Origin: an uncultured Latescibacterota bacterium
GTDB lineage: Bacteria > Latescibacterota > UBA2968 > UBA8231
DNA: 64,000 bases
Reading direction: 5' to 3'
Assembly (NCBI GenBank): GCA_951813615.1
Contig: OX638377.1
Span: 1-64,000, forward strand
Part shown: positions 17,986-25,729 of the stretch, in pieces
How positions within the stretch are numbered: the first letter of the stretch is position 1
How the letters are laid out: every line of letters starts with the position of its first letter
Program-made: the position numbers and the translations under genes
The notes under the pieces: model-generated
Seen by the model: the letters and a program-made list of their open reading frames with translations, nothing else
Told to the model about the DNA's origin: nothing
The model's database searches: none

Positions 17986-18513
17986 ATGGTAATCAAAGCC
18001 AGCGAGCGCAAGAAGCAGTTAAACAAACGCCTGCGGCTGCTCAACCGCCTCGTCTTGGGCGGCGTGACTCTCTTTGTGCCGGTCTACATTGGGGTGAGCC
18101 TGACGGGTGGCTCCGCGGATAAGTTGGAGAACCTGACCAACGTATTCGCCAACATCAACAACCAAGTTACTTTGACGGTGCCTCCAGACGGGGTGCGCTA
18201 CATGCACTTTTTTCACGGCTCGCCCGACGAGGGCCACAAGTTTGTGCTCATCGATGTGCGGTTGCAGGTGAATTTGCAACTCGCTTGGACGATTGTGCCA
18301 CGGTGTTTTCAGCTAGTTGACGATGGTGGACGGCGCTATTATCCGCTATCGCGCTCGCCGTTTTTTATTGCGCACACCGACCGACTCAAGGGGACCAAGG
18401 GCGAGGTGTACGAGGGGCAGCTACTCTTTGAAATACCCGCTGAGCGCAAGCACGACAGCCTCCTTTTTGATCGCTACTACGAAACCGAGGAAGATGACAA
18501 TGGCCACGATTGA
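17986..18513 (+). CDS. Single-pass membrane protein of unknown function
   Basis: 175 residues from the ATG at 17986, with GAGGAAG just upstream; a longer frame to 17956 would overlap the protease. A basic N-terminus ('KKQLNKRLRLLNR') precedes one transmembrane helix (about residues 27-45). A periplasmic beta-rich domain follows, with 'KFVLIDVRLQVN', 'FQLVDDGGRRYYPL' and 'GQLLFEIP', a pattern reminiscent of telokin-like/DUF4352 extracytoplasmic domains. The acidic C-terminus overlaps the prfB start by 14 bp, so its translation is probably coupled to prfB. I do not recognise a named family. Confidence 0.7.
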   Translation: MVIKASERKKQLNKRLRLLNRLVLGGVTLFVPVYIGVSLTGGSADKLENLTNVFANINNQVTLTVPPDGVRYMHFFHGSPDEGHKFVLIDVRLQVNLQLAWTIVPRCFQLVDDGGRRYYPLSRSPFFIAHTDRLKGTKGEVYEGQLLFEIPAERKHDSLLFDRYYETEEDDNGHD

Positions 18514-19595
18514 GGAACAGTTGACAAGCGGACGGCAGCAGCTAGAACGACTGCGAGGGTATCTTTGACATAAGCGGCAAAAAGGAAGAGTTAGCTACGC
18601 TGGAAAAGCGCATGGCGGCCGCGGACTTTTGGAGCGACCGGCGGCAGGCCGAATCCGTCGGCAAAGCGGTGCGCATCCTCAAGGACACCATTGCGGATTG
18701 GGAGACCTTGGACGCGCAGTTGGAGGACTTGGACCAACTGCGGCAGATGGCGGCCGAAGAGAGTGATGCAGAGGCGCTGACCGAGGTCGAAGCCGAGGTC
18801 GAGTGCGCCATGCAGGGCATTGGCGAACTGGAGTTCCGCACCATGCTCAGCGACGAGGCCGACCCCAAGAACGCGATTCTCGTCATTCACTCGGGCGCGG
18901 GCGGCACGGACGCCGCCGAATGGGCGTCGATGTTGATGCGCCTGTACACGCGCTGGACCGAGCGCCACGGCATGGAATGTACGGTCGTGGATCTGCAGCA
19001 GGCCGAGGAAGCCGGCATCAAGGGCGCAACCATTGAGGTGCGGGGGGATTATGCGTATGGCTACCTCAAGGCCGAGGCCGGCGTTCATCGCTTGGTGCGG
19101 CTCTCGCCGTTTGATACGAATCGCCGTCGGCACACTTCGTTTGCTTCGGTCTTTGTCTATCCAGAAGTCGAAGACGATATCGAGGTGGATATCAACGACG
19201 AGGACGTGAAGGTCGAAACCTACCGCTCCGGCGGCGCGGGCGGCCAACACGTGAACAAGACCGCCTCAGCCGTGCGGCTCACGCATCTGCCCACCGGCAT
19301 TGTCGTCCAGTGTCAAAACGAGCGCTCGCAGTTCAAGAACAAGGCCACTGCGTTTAAGGTGCTGAAGGCGCGCCTGTACCAGCACCTCAAGGACGAACAG
19401 AAGCAGAAGCAACTCGCGGTGGAGAGCACCAAGAAGAGCATTGACTTCGGGTCGCAGATCCGCTCCTACGTGCTCCATCCCTACACCATCGTCAAAGATC
19501 ACCGCACCGCCTGCGAAACGGCCAATGTCCAAGCGGTAATGGACGGCGACATCGACCAATTCATCCGGGCCTATTTGACCGAGGGGCAAGCGTGA
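18500..19595 (+). CDS. prfB: Peptide chain release factor 2, made by programmed +1 frameshift
   Basis: The coding region is 18500-18565 joined to 18567-19595, giving 364 residues, normal for RF2. Frame one encodes 22 residues ending 'RLRGYL' and stops at TGA 18566-18568. Slipping +1 on CTT-TGA-C continues into 'DISGKKEELATLEKRMAA'. The anticodon-like SPF tripeptide is at 19103-19111 and the catalytic GGQ at 19239-19247. RF2 terminates at UGA/UAA, and low RF2 promotes its own frameshift, so autoregulation follows from the sequence. An ATG at 18494 is an alternative start. The end overlaps lolC by 4 bp (GTGA). Confidence 0.96.
18554..18569 (+). promoter_or_regulatory. RF2 programmed frameshift site
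   Basis: CGAGGGTATCTTTGAC has the canonical layout: a Shine-Dalgarno-like GAGGG three bases before the CTT slip codon, then TGA followed by C. It matches the E. coli prfB element nearly base for base. Confidence 0.95.
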
Positions 19596-20857
19596 GCATT
19601 GCCCTGTTTGTCGCCGGTCGCTATTTGCGCTCCAAGCAGCGCGAGGGCTTCTTCTCGGTCATCGCCTATATGGCCGTCGGTGGGGTGATCTTGGGAGTAG
19701 CCGCTTTGGTGATCATTCTCTCGGTGACGAATGGTTTTGCCGGTGAAGTCAAAAACCGGCTGATCGGCATGAACGCCCACGTCAACGTTCGCCGCTTCGA
19801 CGGCGGTCCCATCGCGGGTTGGGACGCGCTGTTGCAGCAGGTGCAGGGCGCTGCCGGGGTCGTGGGCGCAGCGCCGGTGGTGGATTCCAAGGTCATTATT
19901 GCCTCGCAGCTCGATTTGGGGCGGGTTGATGGCATCCCTGTGTGGGGCATTGATCCGGCGACCTTTCCTGAAGTTTCCGACTTGATTGAACACCTGCGCT
20001 ATGCCAATCCAGAAGGTCAGCTGCGTCTCGGCTTGCTGGCAGAGCTAAACAAGCGGGGGATTGTCCTCGGCGAGTACTTGGCGCGGCGCTTGCACGTGGG
20101 GCTGGGTTCTGAGGTGTTGCTGATGACAGTGCGAAATCTCGACGTGGAAGCAGCCGTGATGGATGGCTTCTCACCCCGCCCTTGGTCCTTTTTCGTGACC
20201 AATCACTTTGAAAGCGGTATGTATCAATACGATGACAATTATGCTTTTATTCACATAGAAGATGCCCAACGCATGCTCGAATTGGGCGATGCGGTTACTG
20301 ATATTCACATCCGCGTCGACGACATCTACCAAGCGCCTGAAATTCGCGAGCACCTAACCGAGGAGTTGGGCTATCCCTATCAAGTGCGCGATTGGACCCA
20401 GCTTTTCCCCGAGTTTTTCCGCTGGATCGAGTTGGAAAAATGGGCGATCTTTCTCGCCCTGAGCCTCATCGTGCTGGTCGCGGCCTTTAACATCATGTCG
20501 ATCTTGGTCATGTCGGTGCTAATCAAGACGCCCGAGATCGGCATCTTGCGAACGATCGGTTGCACCGTGGGCGAGATCTATCGCATTTTCATCTATCAAG
20601 GCTTGGTCATTGGCGGCATCGGCACCTTCTTGGGCTGCTTGATCGGCTTCGCGCTCTGCTGGGCCCAACAGCGCTTTGCCCTGATTTCCATTCCTGGAGA
20701 CATGTATTTCATCAGCTCGTTGCCCGTGGATATGAGTGTCGTGGATTTTGTACTGGTGGCGGCGATTAGCATGGTCATTTGTTTGGCGACGTCGATTTAT
20801 CCAGCGCGCAAGGCCGCTGGGTTGATGCCCGTAGAAGCTATTCGGTATATAATGTAG
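19592..20857 (+). CDS. lolC: Lipoprotein-releasing ABC transporter permease (LolC/LolE family)
   Basis: 421 residues. The first transmembrane helix (about 25-47, 'AVGGVILGVAALVIILSVTNGF') is followed by a large periplasmic MacB/LolE-like domain (about 50-270) and three C-terminal helices (about 285-310, 330-360, 380-405), the standard FtsX/LolC layout. The N-terminal 'FVAGRYLRSKQREGFFSVIAYMA' is typical of LolC/E. With LolD it extracts outer-membrane lipoproteins from the inner membrane and hands them to LolA. Only one permease is present, so it may act as a homodimer (LolF-like arrangement). It overlaps prfB by 4 bp and is 1 bp from lolD. Confidence 0.9.
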   Translation: MSIALFVAGRYLRSKQREGFFSVIAYMAVGGVILGVAALVIILSVTNGFAGEVKNRLIGMNAHVNVRRFDGGPIAGWDALLQQVQGAAGVVGAAPVVDSKVIIASQLDLGRVDGIPVWGIDPATFPEVSDLIEHLRYANPEGQLRLGLLAELNKRGIVLGEYLARRLHVGLGSEVLLMTVRNLDVEAAVMDGFSPRPWSFFVTNHFESGMYQYDDNYAFIHIEDAQRMLELGDAVTDIHIRVDDIYQAPEIREHLTEELGYPYQVRDWTQLFPEFFRWIELEKWAIFLALSLIVLVAAFNIMSILVMSVLIKTPEIGILRTIGCTVGEIYRIFIYQGLVIGGIGTFLGCLIGFALCWAQQRFALISIPGDMYFISSLPVDMSVVDFVLVAAISMVICLATSIYPARKAAGLMPVEAIRYIM

Positions 20858-20858
20858 C

Positions 20859-21551
20859 ATGGTGCAACAAGCCGACATCATCCTTGAAACACGCGGTTTG
20901 CGCAAGGTATTCGACACTGGCGGTGAGGGCTTGGAAGTGCTCAAGGGCGTGGACCTAGTGGTGCGGGCGGGCGAGCTAGTCGCGATTATGGGCGAGTCTG
21001 GAGTTGGCAAAAGCACCTTGCTGCACCTGTTGGGTACACTCGACCTGCCGACGGCTGGCCAATTGCGGATCGCCGATACCGACGTGCTCAATCTCGGCGA
21101 TCAGGCGCTGTCGCGCTTTCGCAATCGGCACATTGGCTTCGTGTTCCAGTTTCACTATCTGCTGCCGGAATTTACCGCGCTGGAAAACGTCTTGCTGCCA
21201 GCGCGGGTTGCTGGCGTCGATCGCCGTCAAGAGGCCCTTGAGCTAATGGATTCCGTTGGGCTAGCGGACCGCTTGCACCACCGGCCCGGGGCGCTGTCGG
21301 GCGGCGAGTGCCAGCGCGTGGCTATGGTGCGGGCGCTAGTCACCGAGCCGTTGGTCGTGCTGGCCGACGAGCCGTCGGGCAATCTCGACGAGGCGACCAG
21401 CGCATCGCTGCACCAACTGCTCGCCGGGTTGGCCCGGGAGCGCGGGCAGGCTTTTGTGGTTATGACCCACGACCGCACATTGGCCCAGAGCATGGACCGC
21501 CGGGGGCGCATAGAAGCAGGGGTACTGCATATGGAAGACGGTGTGATATGA
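20859..21551 (+). CDS. lolD: Lipoprotein-releasing ABC transporter ATPase LolD
   Basis: 230 residues with Walker A 'GESGVGKST', Q-loop 'FQFHYLLPEFTALENVLLP' (a LolD hallmark), ABC signature 'LSGGECQRVAMVRAL', Walker B 'VVLADEPSGNLD' and the switch His in 'VMTHD'. It powers the adjacent LolC/E permease. The start is 1 bp after the lolC stop. The 3' end overlaps mcsA by 4 bp (ATGA), placing lipoprotein export and protein-arginine phosphorylation genes in one transcript. Confidence 0.93.
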   Translation: MVQQADIILETRGLRKVFDTGGEGLEVLKGVDLVVRAGELVAIMGESGVGKSTLLHLLGTLDLPTAGQLRIADTDVLNLGDQALSRFRNRHIGFVFQFHYLLPEFTALENVLLPARVAGVDRRQEALELMDSVGLADRLHHRPGALSGGECQRVAMVRALVTEPLVVLADEPSGNLDEATSASLHQLLAGLARERGQAFVVMTHDRTLAQSMDRRGRIEAGVLHMEDGVI

Positions 21552-22054
21552 AATGCGGAGTGTGCGCCAAGCGCGAAGCCGTAGTGACCTATACCCATAT
21601 CGTTGACGATGTAAAACAGACGCTCATGCTCTGCCATGAGTGCGCTAGCGAAAAAAACATCAAGGTACAGGTAACCCCGGCTGCACAGGCCAAAGACGCG
21701 CCTGTGCTGGTCAAGGAAATCAAGATAGAATTGGCCAAGTTGGCCGGAGCCGAAGGCGACAGGGGAGCGCGCTGTCCGACTTGCGAGATGAGCTACGAGG
21801 AGTTCAAAAAGATTGGTCGCCTCGGCTGCCCGAGTTGTTACGATGCCTTCGCCCCGCAATTAGAGCGCCTGCTCAAACGCATCCACGGCGACAACCAGCA
21901 TCGGGGCAAGGAGTCGTTGCAAGCGGCACAAAGCGTCCCAGCGGCCGACGAGTTGGAGCGCTTGCGCGCAGAATTGGCCCAAGCGGTGGCGGAAGAGGCC
22001 TTTGAAGAGGCGGCTCAGCTCAGGGACCGCATCCGCGTCCTCGAAGGAAAATAG
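21548..22054 (+). CDS. mcsA: McsA-like zinc-finger activator of arginine kinase (UVR-domain protein)
   Basis: 168 residues from the ATG at 21548; the frame is open upstream but only as an overlap with lolD. Four CxxC pairs (Cys3/6, 29/32, 76/79, 94/97) form two zinc ribbons, and the C-terminal UVR motif ('AVAEEAFEEAAQLRDRI', about 145-161) is the ClpC/McsB-interacting element. In Bacillus McsA activates McsB. Here it directly precedes mcsB (2-bp gap), with clpC next, the classical order without ctsR. I see no CtsR-type heptad operator upstream. Confidence 0.9.
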   Translation: MKCGVCAKREAVVTYTHIVDDVKQTLMLCHECASEKNIKVQVTPAAQAKDAPVLVKEIKIELAKLAGAEGDRGARCPTCEMSYEEFKKIGRLGCPSCYDAFAPQLERLLKRIHGDNQHRGKESLQAAQSVPAADELERLRAELAQAVAEEAFEEAAQLRDRIRVLEGK

Positions 22055-22056
22055 TC

Positions 22057-23121
22057 GTGAATATTGAGGATCTCGTTTACAGTGCAGCTAGCTGGCTTAG
22101 CGGGGAAGGGGATGGCGACGGCATGGTCGTTAGCTGTCGCGCTCGCCTAGCTCGCAACCTCGCGGCGTGGCCCTTCGCGCCGAAGACCGCGCTCGAAGAC
22201 CAGGAGAAAATCATTGAACAAGTCCTAAACGCGGCCCAACGCTGTTGCCATATGCGCGATGCGGCCTTTTTCCAAATGAACGCCCTCCAGGCCAACCAGC
22301 GCCAGTTGCTGGTGGAGCGCCACCTGATTAGCCCGGCGCTGGCCAAAAGCAAGGGGCAGCGCGGCGTGCTCTTCAATGCGGATGAGTCGCTTAGCGTGAT
22401 GATCAACGAGGAAGATCACCTCCGCTTGCAGGCCATCCTCCCGGGGTTGCAAACGCACGCGGCGTGGCAGCGGGTTGATGTGCTCGACGACGCACTCAGG
22501 AGTGAATTGGAGTGGGCCCAATCGGAGCGCTGGGGATTTTTGACGGCCTGCCCGACCAATACGGGGACGGGCCTGCGAATATCGGTGCTCATCCATCTGC
22601 CGGCCTTAGTCCTCACCGAGGATATGGAGCGGGTGATGCGCGGTTTGACCCGGATGGCTTTTGCGGTGCGCGGTTTCTACGGAGAAGGCACCAATGTGGT
22701 CGGCAACCTATTTCAGATATCCAACCAAGTCACCATGGGCGTGGCCGAAGGGGAGATCGTCGAGCGGCTCGCGGAGGTGACCCAGCAGATCATGGGCCAC
22801 GAAAAAGAGGCGCAGGCCGCCCTGCTGGCAGACGCACCCGCGCAAGTGGAGGACAAGGTTTGGCGAGCGTATGGGATTTTGCAACACGCACGAGTGTTGA
22901 GCGGTCAGGAGTTTATGAACTTGCTATCGGCGGTGCGCTTGGGATGTAGTTTGGGGATGATCGACGACTTGCCGCTCGGCTTTATCAATCAGCTAATGAT
23001 TGTTACTCAGCCCTCGCATTTGCAGGCCGAAGCCGGAGCGGATCTCTCAGCGGCAGACCGCGATGTGCGCCGCGCCGAACTAGTGCGGCGGCGCTGGGCC
23101 GAACATGGGAGTTCACCTTGA
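22057..23121 (+). CDS. mcsB: Protein-arginine kinase McsB
   Basis: 354 residues, close to the roughly 360 of Bacillus McsB. Guanidino-kinase fold signatures are 'VVSCRARLARNL' near the N-terminus, the active-site segment 'TACPTNTGTGLR' with Cys165 at the catalytic cysteine position, and 'RGFYGEGTNVVGNLFQISNQ'. It phosphorylates arginine residues, marking proteins for ClpC-ClpP degradation. It starts with GTG 2 bp after mcsA. Its TGA stop lies inside the -35 hexamer of the next promoter. Confidence 0.95.
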   Translation: MNIEDLVYSAASWLSGEGDGDGMVVSCRARLARNLAAWPFAPKTALEDQEKIIEQVLNAAQRCCHMRDAAFFQMNALQANQRQLLVERHLISPALAKSKGQRGVLFNADESLSVMINEEDHLRLQAILPGLQTHAAWQRVDVLDDALRSELEWAQSERWGFLTACPTNTGTGLRISVLIHLPALVLTEDMERVMRGLTRMAFAVRGFYGEGTNVVGNLFQISNQVTMGVAEGEIVERLAEVTQQIMGHEKEAQAALLADAPAQVEDKVWRAYGILQHARVLSGQEFMNLLSAVRLGCSLGMIDDLPLGFINQLMIVTQPSHLQAEAGADLSAADRDVRRAELVRRRWAEHGSSP

Positions 23122-23146
23122 CAACGACCTGCCCATTTGATAGGTT
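23118..23146 (+). promoter_or_regulatory. Sigma70-type promoter for clpC, overlapping the mcsB stop
   Basis: TTGACA (23118-23123), a 17-bp spacer and TAGGTT (23141-23146), with about a 110-bp leader before the clpC ATG. The stop codon TGA (23119-23121) forms part of the -35. The -10 is imperfect. Confidence 0.55.
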
Positions 23147-23259
23147 CAAAATCGAGAGTTATCCGGTAGATTTTCAACGCTCGCTATTCAATTCACGCGC
23201 TCCGAATAGTCGAGCATCAAGCTTCCTTATTACATAGGCTGATTGTGGAGGACGATTAG

Positions 23260-25728
23260 ATGAACAACATGTTCACCGAAAACGTAAAACAGGTAATGAA
23301 ACTGGCGCGCGAGGAGTCGGCGCGCTTGGGTCACAACTACATTGGCACCGAGCACTTGCTGTTGGGCATTATCAAGGACGGCAAGGGCAAGGCCGTGGCG
23401 GTGCTGACGAACTTGGGGTTGAGTTTGGAGACGGTCAAACAGTCGGTGGAAGACTACGTGACGACTTCGGGCGGCACCATGACCATTGGCGAGGTGCCCT
23501 ATACCCCTCGCGCTAAACAGATTCTCGAAGTGGCAGCCAACGAGGCCAAGGAGATGAAGACGCAGTTCATCGATGTCGAACACTTGCTTTTGGCGCTGCT
23601 CAAGGACAAGGAGGGGGTTGCTGCGCAGATTCTGGCCGCCTTTGGCGTCGATTACAAAACGGCCATGGAAGAGACCTTGGCCGTGCTCGAAGGCAAGACT
23701 ACCGGGCGCAAGGAAAAGGGCAAGAAGAGCAAGACGCCTTTCCTCGACCACTTTGGCCGCGATCTGACCCAGTTGGCGCGCGAGGACAAGCTAGATCCGG
23801 TGGTTGGTCGCCAAAAGGAGATTGAGCGCGTCACGCAAGTGCTCAGCCGTCGCAAGAAGAACAATCCCATCCTCATCGGCGACCCCGGCGTTGGCAAGAC
23901 GGCCATTGTCGAAGGGCTGGCCCAGCGCATCATTGAAAAGCGCGTGCCGCAGATCCTCCTCGACAAGCGCTTGGTTACCCTCGACATGGGCGGCGTGGTC
24001 GCCGGCACCAAATACCGGGGCCAGTTTGAAGAGCGTATCAAGGCGGTGATGAACGAGCTGCAGCAAAACTCCGAAGTCATCATTTTCATCGACGAGCTGC
24101 ATACCATCGTCGGCGCTGGCAGTGCCGAGGGCACGTTGGACGCTTCCAATATGTTCAAGCCCGCCTTGGCGCGCGGCGAATTGCAGTGCATCGGGGCCAC
24201 CACCCTCGACGAGTACCGCAAACACATCGAAAAGGACGGAGCTCTCGAGCGGCGCTTTCAGAGCATCATGGTCGATCCTCCCTCGGTCGAGGACACCGTC
24301 GAGATCGTCAAGGGGCTGCGCTCCAGCTACGAGAGCCACCACCATGTGGAGTTTGCCGACGAGGTGGTGGCCTATGCGGTGCGCCAAGCCGACCGCTACA
24401 TAAGCGACCGCTACTTGCCCGACAAGGCCATTGACGTGATTGACGAGACGGGCTCGCGCGTGCATTTGGCTCGGCTCAGCCCGCCGGAAGAGATCGGCCG
24501 GATCGAGGCCGATATTCAGGAGATCAACCGCAAAAAGAACGAAGCGTCCGAGCGCCAAGATTTCGAAGACGCCGCGGTGCTGCGCGACAAGGCGCTCCAG
24601 TTGAATGAACAGTTACAAAACAAACGCCAAGCGTGGGAGGAAGCAGTCCGCGACGAAGTGGTCGAGGTGACGACCGACGACATCGCCGAGGTCATCGCCA
24701 GTATGACTGGCATCCCGATCGCGCGGCTGGCCAAGACCGAAACCGAGCGCCTGCTGGCCATGGAAGAGGCGCTGACCAAGAACATCGTCGGGCAGCAACA
24801 GGCGGTCACTGCGATTGCGCGGGCCATTCGCCGCAGTCGTGCGGGCCTACAGGATCCCAAGCGCCCCATCGGCTCGTTTATCTTTCTCGGCCCGACGGGC
24901 GTGGGCAAGACCGAGTTGGCCAAGCGGCTAGCCGAGTTCCTCTTCGACGATGCCGATGCGCTGATTTCGGTTGATATGTCTGAGTACATGGAGAAATTTG
25001 CGGTGTCGCGCCTGATTGGCGCACCTCCGGGCTACGTGGGTTTTGACGAGGGAGGGCAGCTTACCGAGCGGGTTCGCCGCCGTCCCTATTCAGTGGTTCT
25101 GCTAGACGAGGTCGAAAAAGCCCATCCCGATGTCTTCAACATCCTGTTGCAAATTCTCGACGAGGGGCGGCTTACCGATAGCACGGGCCGCAGAGTCGAT
25201 TTCTGCAATACCGTGCTAATTATGACTTCTAACGCGGGTAGTCGAGACGTGGGCACGGGCGGTGTATTGGGCTTCCAGAAGTCCGACTCCGACTCGATGT
25301 ACGCACAGATGGAGGGCAAGATCACCGACGCCTTGAAAAAGACCTTCAACCCCGAATTTCTCAATCGCGTTGACGACACCATCATTTTCCACGCGCTCGA
25401 CAAAGAGCACATCGCCGCCATCATAGATATTCGCTTGGAAGAATTCAAGGCGCGTTTGGCTCTACAGGACATCCAAGTGCGAGTTACGCCTGGAGCCAAG
25501 ACGCTGCTTGCCGACAAGGGCTTTGATCAGGCGTATGGCGCGCGCTATTTGGAGCGGACTATCCAAAAGATGCTCGAAGATCCGCTGGCCGAGGAGATTC
25601 TCCAGGGCCGCTTTGGCGAGGGCAGTCGCATTCGCGTCACCAAAAAGGGCGAGGAACTAGTGTTCGACGAGGAGCGTCGAGAAGGGGTGGGTGAAGAGGC
25701 AAAGAAGAAGCGCGCGACTACAAGCTGA
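23260..25728 (+). CDS. clpC: ATP-dependent Clp protease ATPase subunit ClpC
   Basis: 822 residues. A double Clp-N repeat (about 1-145, which binds phospho-arginine substrates in Bacillus), D1 AAA+ with Walker A 'GDPGVGKT' at about 207, a middle domain carrying a UVR motif ('[17 protein letters not shown]', about 430-450), and D2 AAA+ with Walker A 'GPTGVGKT' at about 544. The C-terminal ClpB-D2-small domain includes '[22 protein letters not shown]'. It unfolds proteins for ClpP. The short middle domain and UVR motif distinguish it from ClpB. It has a GGAGG ribosome binding site and its own promoter. The bamA start is 1 bp after the stop. Confidence 0.96.
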   Translation: MNNMFTENVKQVMKLAREESARLGHNYIGTEHLLLGIIKDGKGKAVAVLTNLGLSLETVKQSVEDYVTTSGGTMTIGEVPYTPRAKQILEVAANEAKEMKTQFIDVEHLLLALLKDKEGVAAQILAAFGVDYKTAMEETLAVLEGKTTGRKEKGKKSKTPFLDHFGRDLTQLAREDKLDPVVGRQKEIERVTQVLSRRKKNNPILIGDPGVGKTAIVEGLAQRIIEKRVPQILLDKRLVTLDMGGVVAGTKYRGQFEERIKAVMNELQQNSEVIIFIDELHTIVGAGSAEGTLDASNMFKPALARGELQCIGATTLDEYRKHIEKDGALERRFQSIMVDPPSVEDTVEIVKGLRSSYESHHHVEFADEVVAYAVRQADRYISDRYLPDKAIDVIDETGSRVHLARLSPPEEIGRIEADIQEINRKKNEASERQDFEDAAVLRDKALQLNEQLQNKRQAWEEAVRDEVVEVTTDDIAEVIASMTGIPIARLAKTETERLLAMEEALTKNIVGQQQAVTAIARAIRRSRAGLQDPKRPIGSFIFLGPTGVGKTELAKRLAEFLFDDADALISVDMSEYMEKFAVSRLIGAPPGYVGFDEGGQLTERVRRRPYSVVLLDEVEKAHPDVFNILLQILDEGRLTDSTGRRVDFCNTVLIMTSNAGSRDVGTGGVLGFQKSDSDSMYAQMEGKITDALKKTFNPEFLNRVDDTIIFHALDKEHIAAIIDIRLEEFKARLALQDIQVRVTPGAKTLLADKGFDQAYGARYLERTIQKMLEDPLAEEILQGRFGEGSRIRVTKKGEELVFDEERREGVGEEAKKKRATTS

Positions 25729-25729
25729 T

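Noticed and set aside
18521..18526. TTGACA within prfB as a promoter
   Set aside because: No -10-like hexamer at 16-18 bp; it lies in the coding part before the frameshift site.
18566..18568. TGA in prfB as a nonsense mutation or sequencing error
   Set aside because: The context is the canonical RF2 frameshift signal.
23122..23259. CtsR or HrcA operator before clpC
   Set aside because: No heptad direct repeat or CIRCE inverted repeat could be found.
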